DNA from: Streptomyces lushanensis
GTDB taxonomy: Bacteria > Actinomycetota > Actinomycetes > Streptomycetales > Streptomycetaceae
DNA length: 38,375 nt
Direction: 5' to 3'
Assembly: GCF_001700515.1 (NCBI RefSeq)
Contig: NZ_MAUD01000156.1
Location: forward strand, 1-38,375
This document shows positions 31,859 through 38,375 of the stretch, in pieces (position 1 is the first letter of the stretch; every line of letters begins with the position of its first letter). The position numbers and the translations under genes were made by a program. The notes under the pieces were generated by a model. The model was not told where the DNA came from and did no database searches. It was given only the letters and a program-made list of their open reading frames with translations.

Positions 31859-31993
31859 ATGCCCGGCCTGCTGACCTCGATCCTCACCAAGGTGGCACTC
31901 GCCGCGATCGAGTCGATCGTCACCCGCCTGCTCACCCGGCTCTGGACGGACTACGCCCACGCGCGCCGCGCGGCCACCCCCTCGTTCGCCTGA
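31859..31993 (+). CDS. 44-aa membrane-like micropeptide upstream of the P-type ATPase
   Basis: ATG 31859 has AAAGGGA 5 nt upstream, and a stronger AAAGGAGG lies further up in the leader. The peptide begins MPGLLTSILTKVALAAIESI and continues VTRLLTRLWTDYAHARRAATPSFA: a first half of hydrophobic residues with regular polar spacing (amphipathic or single membrane helix) and a basic second half. It lies 174 bp upstream of, and in the same direction as, the 1564-aa P-type ATPase, with no other gene between. Small membrane peptides that modulate P-type ATPases are known (KdpF, phospholamban), so a regulatory subunit is conceivable. I do not recognise a family; coding is supported by context and leader only. 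Confidence 0.6.
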   Translation: MPGLLTSILTKVALAAIESIVTRLLTRLWTDYAHARRAATPSFA

Positions 31994-32167
31994 GGCTCCC
32001 CATGGCGTCGGCCCGCCGGTCGCCCTGTTGAGCTTTTGTCCTTTTTGTAATACTTTTCGAGCCACATGCCTGCCGTGTGGGCCGCCTTCCGAACCGCCGA
32101 GGCGTGGTCTGTCCTGCGCCGACCCGCCCGGGTACCGGCCGATCAGCCCGAAGGTGGACGGTGAGCT

Positions 32168-35100
32168 GTGGGAATTCCCGGACTCGGTGAGCTGCGGGCG
32201 GTCGCACGGCCCGCCATGACCGTGCTGGAAACCCTGACGCGGCCCCTGACGTCCCGGGCATCCGGACGGGTGCAGACGTTCGACGGCGGGCGGGCGCATC
32301 TGACGGTGCGTGGTCTGCGCGGCACGACGGGCCCCAAGATCGCCGAGTCCCTGGAGCAGCGTCTCGCCGAAGTCCCCGGAGTGCGATGGGCCGCGGTGAA
32401 CGCCGTCCTGCAAAGCGTGGTCGTCGCCCTGGAAGGCCCGGCGGACGACGAGTCGGCCGTACGCGGAGTGCTCGAAACCGTCGAAGCCATCGAAGAGGCA
32501 TACGACACGGCCGACGAGCCGCTGCCGCTCCACCCGGCCTCCGCCCAGCCGGCCGGCCGGGCCATCTGGGCCATGGCTGCGCAGGCCGCGGCGCTGCCCC
32601 TGGCGGTCGTCGGGCGGGTGACCCGCAGCTCCCCGCTGCCGCTGGAACTGGGCTCGCTGGTCACCATCGTCGAGACCCAGCCCCGTCTGCGGCAGGTGGT
32701 CGCGCGGGCGGTGGGGGAACAGAACGCCACGCTGGTGCTCGCCGCCCTGAACGCGGTCGCCCAGGGAAGCTCGGGCGGATTCCTGGGTCTCGCGGTCGAC
32801 GCCGTGCACCACGCTCTGAGCACGGCGGAGCTCAAGGCCCACCGCGCCGCCTGGAACAGCGCGGAGCCCGGCCTCACCGGGTCTCCTCGGCTGGCGCGGG
32901 CGGAATACCGGGACCGCGTGCCGCGTCCGGTCCCGCTGGGGCCCGGCCCCGTCGAGCGGTACGCCGACACGGCGGCCGTCATCGCGGGACTGACGTTCGC
33001 CGGGGCGCTGGCCGTCACCCGGAGCACGGGCAGCGCGGCGGGTGCCACGCTCGCCGCCATCCCCAAGGCCCCCGGACTGGCCAGGGAGGGCTTCGCCTGC
33101 ACCTTCGGCGGAGCCCTCGCCCACAGCGGCACGGTCGTCCACGACCCGGAGGTGCTGCGCAGGCTCGACCGTGTCCGTACCGTCGTCCTCGACACCTCCG
33201 CCCTGACCACCGGCGCCCATGTCCTGGCCGATCTCGTTCCGCTCGACGACGCGTCGGCCGGGGATCTCGCGGCGACCGCCCACCGGCTCTTCGATCCCCG
33301 CCGCCCGGAACGCCTCACCAGCACCCTGGACGCGGACAGGGACGGGGACGCGGACCAGAAGCGGGGTCCCCGCCAGGAGCGGCGCCCGGACCAGGGACGG
33401 ACCACGGGCGGACGCCCCGAGGAACCGTCGGGGCGGCGGGACGACGCGGAGTGGTTCCTCGGCCCGCTGGACCGGCTCACCCTGCGCGGCAGGACCGGGG
33501 CCCGGGCACGGGCGCGCCTGGAGAGGGAGGGCGCCGCGTATGTACTGGGCCTGGCACGGGGCGACCGGCTGATGGCCGTGATCAGCGCCGCGCCGGAGCT
33601 CCACGAGGCCGCCGAGACACTAGTGGGCGCCGCGCGGCGGGCCGGACTGCGGGTGCTGGCGGCGAACGACGGCACGGTGATCCGCGTTCCGGGGGCGGAC
33701 GACACCGTGCCCGGAGGCGAACGCCTGGCCGCGTCCGTACGCGCACAGCAGTCCGACGGCACCGGAGTCCTGGTGGTGTCCCGGAACCGCGAGGCCCTGG
33801 ACGCCGCGGACGTGGGCATCGGGACCGCCGGGTCCGAGGGACGGCCGGCCTGGGGATCCGGGCTGCACACCCCGGATCCCGGTGACGCCGTGATCGTGGT
33901 CGAGGCGTGCGGCGTCGCCCGCAGGGTCTCCCGCCGCGGCGTCTGGCTGGCCAAGGGCGCCTCGGGCCTCGGCAGCGCGATGACACTCGCCGGACGGACG
34001 GGGCGGACGGGAGCGCTCAGTCTGGCAGCCGTCAACTGGTCCGCCGCGCTCGGCATGGCCTACGGGGCCTGGTCCGCGGCCGAACTCCTGCGCCACCCGC
34101 CGGTCCACGGGGCGTCCCGGCAGCCCTGGCACGCGATGCTCCCCGAGACCGTCCTGGCCAGAACCGCCGGCCGCGAGGGCGGCCTGACCGGGCGTCAGGC
34201 ACTGGACCGGGCCACGCGTTCCGGCGGCCCCGTGGACCGGCCCACCTCACTGCCCCGTGCCGTCGTGACCGAACTGGCCAATCCGCTCACACCGGTTCTG
34301 GTGGGCGGCGCCGCCCTGTCCGCTGCGGTCGGGGGTGTTCTCGACGCGGCCATCGTCCTCGCCGTCACCGGGCTCTCCGGCCTCATCGGCGGCACCCAGC
34401 GCCATGTCACCGACCGGGCGGTGCGCCGTCTGCACCAGCGGTCCGCCGTACAGGCCGGGGTGGTACGGGACGGCGAGGAGCGTGTCGTGCCCGCCGAGGA
34501 ACTGGTCGTCGGAGACGTCGTCGTCCTCGGCTCCGGCGATGTCGTGCCCGCCGACTGCCGGCTGCTGGACAGCCACGGGCTGGAGGCCGACGAGTCGGCG
34601 CTGACCGGCGAGTCGCTGCCGGTCGCCAAGGCGGTCGACCCGGTGCTCGCCGCCGATGTGGCGGACCGTACGTCCATGCTCTACGAGGGCACCACCATCG
34701 CCGCCGGGCGCGCCAGGGCCGTTGTCGTGGCGACCGGCGGGGCCACCGAAGCCGGGCGCGCCGCCGCGGGCCGGGACACCCGCCGCGCGGTCGGTGTCGA
34801 ACACCGGCTCGCGCGGATCACCAGGACCGCCCTGCCCCTGGCGCTCGGTTCGGCGGGCGCGGTGATGGCCGCCGGGCTGCTGCGGGGCCGTCCCGCCCCC
34901 GAGACCGTCGGCGCGGGCGTCGGCCTCGCCGTGGCGAGCGTGCCCGAAGGGCTGCCGTTCCTGGTCTCCGCCGCCCAGCTCGCCGCCGCCCGGCGGCTCT
35001 CCACCCTGGGCGTGCTGGTTCGTGATCCGCGCACCATCGAGGCGGCGGGCCGCGCCGACGTGCTGTGCTTCGACAAGACCGGCACCCTCACCCACGGACG

Positions 35101-36862
35101 TATCGAACTCGCCCTGGTGGTCGCGCGGGACGACGACGGGGGCCGGCCGCCCGACCGTCTCGACGACCGTCAGCAGGCCGTGCTGGCAGCCGCGTTGCGC
35201 GCCACTCCCCGCGCGCGCGACCCCCGCGGGCTGGAGCACTTCACCGATCGCGCCGTGGCGTCGGGCGCCGAACGGGCCGGCCTCGCCCGGACGCACGGAG
35301 CGCCGCGCTGGCGGCGCGCCACCAGCCTGCCGTTCGAGCCCAGCCGCGGCTTCCACGCCACCCGGGGCCAGACCGGCGGGCACCGGCTGCTGTCCGTCAA
35401 GGGCGCCCCTGAGCGGGTGATCGCCCTGTGCGCCATGGACCGCGAGACGAAGGACGCGCTTCTCACCCGGAGCGAGGAGCTGGCCGCCGAAGGCCACCGC
35501 GTACTGGCGGTCGCGGAGTCGCACGACGAAGGCAGCGGCCCGCTCACCGACGACTCCGTCAGCGGCCTGGATTTCCTCGGTTTCGTCCTCCTCAGCGACA
35601 AGGTCCGCAGCGGAGCGGCGCGGTCGGTACGCCAACTCGCGGACGCCGGCGTGCACATCGTGATGATCACCGGGGACCATCCGCAGACCGCCGAGTCGAT
35701 CGCCCGCGAACTCGACGTCGTCGACGGCCGGAGGATCGTCACCGGCGCGGACCTGGACGCGCTGGACGACGACGCGCTGGACGAACTGCTGCCGCACGTG
35801 GGCGTTGTCGCCCGGGGCACCCCGACCCACAAGGTGCGGGTCGTCAAGGCGTTCCAGCGGCTCGGCCGTACGGTGGCGATGACCGGCGACGGCGCCAACG
35901 ACGCACCCGCCATCCGGCTCGCCGACGTCGGCATCGCCCTCGGCGCCCGCGCCACCCCGGCCGCCCGGGCCGCGGCGGACCTCGTCGTCACGGACGACCG
36001 GCTGGAGACCATCCTGGCCGCGCTGATCGAGGGCCGCGCGATGTGGGCGTCCGTACGGCAGGCCCTGGCCATCCTCCTGGGCGGCAACCTCGGCGAGATC
36101 GGCTTCACCGTCCTCGGCGCCACCGTCGGCGGCACCTCTCCCCTGACAGCCCGCCAGCTTCTGCTGGTCAATCTCTTCACGGACCTCGCACCCGCCATCG
36201 CCGTCGCCCTGCGTCCGCCCGGGGAGGACGCCAAGAAGCGCCTCCTCCAGGAGGGCCCCGAATCGTCGCTCGGCACCGCCCTGACCGACGAGATCACCGT
36301 ACGGGCCCTCGCCACCGCTCTCGGGGCCGCCGCCGCGTGGACCGCGGCCCGCGCCACCGGGCGTCCCACCCGCGCCCGCACGATCGCGCTGGCCGCTCTC
36401 GTCGCGACCCAGCTCGGCCAGACCCTGCTGGTCGGCTGGCGCAGCCCCGCCGTGCTGGCCGCCGTCGCGGGCTCCCTCGTGGCGCTGGCCGCGGTCATCC
36501 AGACCCCCGGGGTCAGCCACTTCTTCGGCAGCACCCCGCTCGGTCCGGTCGGCTGGACCATCGCGCTCACCGCGGCGACGGCGGGCACGCTCGCCGCGCT
36601 CTTCCTCCCTCCGGTGGCCCGCCACGCCAGGACGGCCCTGGACACGCTGTGGACCGGCCCGCTCGGAACCGTACGGAGCGGGCTGAGGGACGCCGAGCAC
36701 CGAGGACAGGCGCTCCTGCTCCGGAGGCGGCCGGACGAGACGCCCGGGGCCGACGGGCAGGGCCCGGACACCCGCGCGGGAGGACGATCAGCCGGTGCGA
36801 GACACCCGGCCCCGGCGCCCGCCCCGGCCTCCGCGACCTCCGTGAGCGCGGCCCCGGCCTGA
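32168..36862 (+). CDS. Very large cation-transporting P-type ATPase (CtpI/CtpH-like)
   Basis: Membrane ion pump of 1564 aa, near the length of mycobacterial CtpI/CtpH. GTG 32168 follows AAGGTGG at about 10 nt. Residues about 38-95 form a heavy-metal-associated-like fold (HLTVRGLRGTTGPKIAESLEQRLAEVPGVRWAAVNAVLQSVVVAL) without the CxxC metal motif. A long actinobacterial-specific N-terminal half follows. The pump core has LTGES (813-816 for TGES), VPEGLP (926-930 for PEGLP, fourth membrane helix), DKTGTLT with phosphorylated Asp969, KGAPERV, and MTGDGANDAP (1238-1247). NLFTDLAPAIAVALRPP is in the late membrane region, and a hydrophilic tail ends the protein. PEGLP suggests a calcium-like (P2) cation; the true ion is unknown. 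Confidence 0.93.
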   Translation: MGIPGLGELRAVARPAMTVLETLTRPLTSRASGRVQTFDGGRAHLTVRGLRGTTGPKIAESLEQRLAEVPGVRWAAVNAVLQSVVVALEGPADDESAVRGVLETVEAIEEAYDTADEPLPLHPASAQPAGRAIWAMAAQAAALPLAVVGRVTRSSPLPLELGSLVTIVETQPRLRQVVARAVGEQNATLVLAALNAVAQGSSGGFLGLAVDAVHHALSTAELKAHRAAWNSAEPGLTGSPRLARAEYRDRVPRPVPLGPGPVERYADTAAVIAGLTFAGALAVTRSTGSAAGATLAAIPKAPGLAREGFACTFGGALAHSGTVVHDPEVLRRLDRVRTVVLDTSALTTGAHVLADLVPLDDASAGDLAATAHRLFDPRRPERLTSTLDADRDGDADQKRGPRQERRPDQGRTTGGRPEEPSGRRDDAEWFLGPLDRLTLRGRTGARARARLEREGAAYVLGLARGDRLMAVISAAPELHEAAETLVGAARRAGLRVLAANDGTVIRVPGADDTVPGGERLAASVRAQQSDGTGVLVVSRNREALDAADVGIGTAGSEGRPAWGSGLHTPDPGDAVIVVEACGVARRVSRRGVWLAKGASGLGSAMTLAGRTGRTGALSLAAVNWSAALGMAYGAWSAAELLRHPPVHGASRQPWHAMLPETVLARTAGREGGLTGRQALDRATRSGGPVDRPTSLPRAVVTELANPLTPVLVGGAALSAAVGGVLDAAIVLAVTGLSGLIGGTQRHVTDRAVRRLHQRSAVQAGVVRDGEERVVPAEELVVGDVVVLGSGDVVPADCRLLDSHGLEADESALTGESLPVAKAVDPVLAADVADRTSMLYEGTTIAAGRARAVVVATGGATEAGRAAAGRDTRRAVGVEHRLARITRTALPLALGSAGAVMAAGLLRGRPAPETVGAGVGLAVASVPEGLPFLVSAAQLAAARRLSTLGVLVRDPRTIEAAGRADVLCFDKTGTLTHGRIELALVVARDDDGGRPPDRLDDRQQAVLAAALRATPRARDPRGLEHFTDRAVASGAERAGLARTHGAPRWRRATSLPFEPSRGFHATRGQTGGHRLLSVKGAPERVIALCAMDRETKDALLTRSEELAAEGHRVLAVAESHDEGSGPLTDDSVSGLDFLGFVLLSDKVRSGAARSVRQLADAGVHIVMITGDHPQTAESIARELDVVDGRRIVTGADLDALDDDALDELLPHVGVVARGTPTHKVRVVKAFQRLGRTVAMTGDGANDAPAIRLADVGIALGARATPAARAAADLVVTDDRLETILAALIEGRAMWASVRQALAILLGGNLGEIGFTVLGATVGGTSPLTARQLLLVNLFTDLAPAIAVALRPPGEDAKKRLLQEGPESSLGTALTDEITVRALATALGAAAAWTAARATGRPTRARTIALAALVATQLGQTLLVGWRSPAVLAAVAGSLVALAAVIQTPGVSHFFGSTPLGPVGWTIALTAATAGTLAALFLPPVARHARTALDTLWTGPLGTVRSGLRDAEHRGQALLLRRRPDETPGADGQGPDTRAGGRSAGARHPAPAPAPASATSVSAAPA

Positions 36863-36875
36863 CCGCAGGCCGGGG
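36852..36875 (+). terminator. Hairpin overlapping the P-type ATPase stop codon
   Basis: CCCCGGCCT / AGGCCGGGG with a 6-nt loop; the stop TGA starts at the last base of the left arm. It precedes the convergent acyl-CoA synthetase gene. Confidence 0.5.
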
Positions 36876-36958
36876 GCGGAGACCGCGGACGAAGGCCGGA
36901 GCCGGCGCCGCCGTCGCCCGCGTTGCCCGGCGCCCCGCTCGCGGCCCCCCTCACGTGT

Positions 36959-36999
36959 CGGCGATCGGCGATCGGCGGTGAGCGGTGAGCGGTGAGCGG
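36959..36999. repeat. Heptamer tandem repeats next to the acyl-CoA synthetase stop codon
   Basis: CGGCGAT occurs in tandem, then three copies of GGTGAGC; the tract runs up to base 36999, and the synthetase stop codon begins at 37000. A second case, like the gcl pentamer, of a tandem repeat starting at a stop codon. Confidence 0.75.
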
Positions 37000-38375
37000 T
37001 CAGTTGACCTCTCGGTCCAGGCCGGACCAGTACGGCTCGCGGAGTTTGAACTTCTGGACCTTGCCGGTGGCGGTACGCGGGATGGTCTCGCGGAATTCGA
37101 CGGTCGTCGGAGCCTTGTAGCCGGCCATCCGCTGCTTGCAGTGAGCGATGATCTCGGCCTCCTGTGCCGTCGCCCCCTCCACAAGGACCACCAGGGCCTT
37201 GATCGTCTCGCCCCACTTCTCGTGCGGCACACCGATGACGGCCACCTCGGCGACCGACGGGTGACTGAAGATCGTGTCCTCCACCTCGATCGACGACACG
37301 TTCTCGCCGCCCGTGATGATCACGTCCTTCTTGCGGTCGGAGATCGTCAGATGCCCGTCGGCATCGTCGAACGTGCCGCCGTCGCCCGTGTGGAACCAGC
37401 CGTCCTCAAGGGCGGCCGAGGTCTCCTCCGGCTTCTCCCAGTACCCGTCGAGTACGACGTTCGACCGGGCCAGCACCTCTCCGGACCCGGAGACCCGTAA
37501 CGCGGCGCCGAGCGCGGGCAGTCCCGCGCGGGAGAGCTTGCGCGCCCGTTCCGGCGCGGGCAGGTCGTCGTCACCGGGCCGGGTCCGGTTGAAGGTGAGC
37601 AGGGGCGAGGTCTCGGTCAGGCCGTAGATCTGCGTGAACTCCCAGCCCAGTTCCTCCTCCACCCGCTGGATCATCCTGCTCGGCGGCGGGGCTCCCGCAC
37701 AGACGATCCGCACCCTGTCCCGGCCCGGGATCGCTCCCTCCCAGGACGCCGCCGCGTCCAGCACCGCGTTCCAGACCGCGGGCGCGCCGCACATCAGCGT
37801 GACTTTGTGCTCGTCCACCCGGCGCAGGATCTCCGTGCCGTCCACCTTGCGCAGCACCACCTGCTTGACTCCCAGTCCGGCCATCACGAACGGCATCCCC
37901 CAGCCGTTGCAGTGGAACATCGGCAGCGTGTGCAGATAGACGTCCCGCTCCCACACCCGGGCGTGGAGCCCGAAGGTCACCCCGTTGACCCAGATGTTGC
38001 GGTGGGTCAGCCGGACACCCTTGGGGCGGGCGGTGGTTCCCGACGTGTAGTTGATCGTCGCGGTGGCGTCCTCGTCCGGCCTCGACCACGGGCGCGGCTC
38101 GACGCCGAAGCGCATGAGGCCGGCCTCGGTCGGCTCGCCCAGCACGAAGCGGTGGCGCGTCCTGATCCCGGAGAGCGCCTCGTCCAGCTCCGGATCGACG
38201 AACAGGACCGAGGCCCCGCTCTGCCGCACCACGTACTCGATCTCCTCCGGCCTCAGCCGGAAGTTGACGGGCACACAGATCCGCCCGCTCATCGGCACCG
38301 CGAACAGCAGTTCCAGCAGACGCGCGGAGTTGTGGCTCACCACCGCCACCCGCTCCCCCTCCCCCACGCCGAGCG
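37000..38375 (-). CDS. Acyl-CoA synthetase (AMP-binding), N-terminus cut by window edge
   Basis: ANL-superfamily adenylating enzyme joining a carboxylic (probably fatty) acid to CoA through an acyl-AMP. The visible 458 residues include the P-loop YTSGTTARPKGVRLTH, the FHCNGWGMPF motif common in medium/long-chain synthetases, VRIVCAGAPPPSRMI, the adenine-binding YGLTETSP, DGWFHTGDGGTFDDADGHLTISDRKKDVIITGGENVSSIEVE, and the catalytic Lys in TGKVQKFKLR near the C-terminus. The frame stays open to the right edge, so roughly 50-80 N-terminal residues and the true start are outside the window. FHCNGW and the hinge favour a FadD-type or cinnamate/benzoate-type ligase; exact substrate unknown. Confidence 0.94.
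   Translation of the reverse strand, partial: LGVGEGERVAVVSHNSARLLELLFAVPMSGRICVPVNFRLRPEEIEYVVRQSGASVLFVDPELDEALSGIRTRHRFVLGEPTEAGLMRFGVEPRPWSRPDEDATATINYTSGTTARPKGVRLTHRNIWVNGVTFGLHARVWERDVYLHTLPMFHCNGWGMPFVMAGLGVKQVVLRKVDGTEILRRVDEHKVTLMCGAPAVWNAVLDAAASWEGAIPGRDRVRIVCAGAPPPSRMIQRVEEELGWEFTQIYGLTETSPLLTFNRTRPGDDDLPAPERARKLSRAGLPALGAALRVSGSGEVLARSNVVLDGYWEKPEETSAALEDGWFHTGDGGTFDDADGHLTISDRKKDVIITGGENVSSIEVEDTIFSHPSVAEVAVIGVPHEKWGETIKALVVLVEGATAQEAEIIAHCKQRMAGYKAPTTVEFRETIPRTATGKVQKFKLREPYWSGLDREVN

Noticed and set aside
34247-36700. 817-aa minus-strand frame opposite the P-type ATPase
   Set aside because: It is rich in Gly, Arg, Asp and Gln without any domain, and the plus strand carries all P-type ATPase motifs in order.

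Overview
The window reads as Streptomyces (or a close relative) chromosome. The DNA is very GC-rich, GTG starts and short ATGA/GTGA gene overlaps are common, and typical Streptomyces families are present: GH46 chitosanases, DUF4232 lipoprotein, HxlR/MFS pair, very large CtpI-like P-type ATPase, F420-type LLM oxidoreductase. Both ends of the window cut genes.

Layout. (1) 1-5952, minus strand: a dipeptide/oligopeptide ABC importer operon (DUF1684 protein, solute-binding lipoprotein, two permeases, two ATPases, the last cut by the left edge). (2) 6136-11216: TIGR03086-like protein, long HEAT-repeat protein, and a divergent HxlR regulator / DHA2 exporter pair. (3) 11339-13297: two tandem GH46 chitosanases; the second has an operator-like palindrome resembling the CsnR box. 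(4) 13524-17804, minus strand: purine oxidation operon (8-oxoguanine deaminase, uricase, and a fused OHCU decarboxylase/HIU hydrolase), preceded by an HTH_22-type protein and a thiamine-binding-like protein. (5) 17831-22072: a scrap-rich island holding remnants of two different tyrosine recombinases, an intact 532-aa modular toxin-like protein with an eCIS-cargo-like N-terminus and a C-terminal nuclease-like domain, a TfuA-like fragment, an XRE-regulator fragment and a DUF4232 lipoprotein. (6) 23125-27015: the glyoxylate salvage genes hyi, glxR and (convergent) gcl. (7) 27252-36862: zinc-ribbon/REase-like protein, phosphoribosyltransferase-hydrolase fusion, cyclic-nucleotide-binding protein, F420-type oxidoreductase, a 44-aa membrane-like peptide and a 1564-aa P-type ATPase. 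(8) 37000-38375: acyl-CoA synthetase, cut by the right edge.

How it fits together. Regions 4 and 6 form one catabolic theme: 8-oxoguanine to urate to 5-hydroxyisourate to OHCU to allantoin, and (after allantoin breakdown encoded elsewhere) glyoxylate to tartronate semialdehyde to glycerate. hyi and gcl lie about 4 kb apart on opposite strands but share a nearly identical tandem operator (two 15-bp inverted repeats 21 bp apart), and a related palindrome precedes the uraD-uraH gene. The island in region 5 sits between the two halves of this theme.

Best candidates for something new: the orphan toxin in the island, the conserved double operator, the in-frame UraD-UraH fusion with an internal ribosome-binding site, the micropeptide gene before the P-type ATPase, and a 203-bp segment bounded by 23-bp inverted repeats before the cyclic-nucleotide-binding gene.
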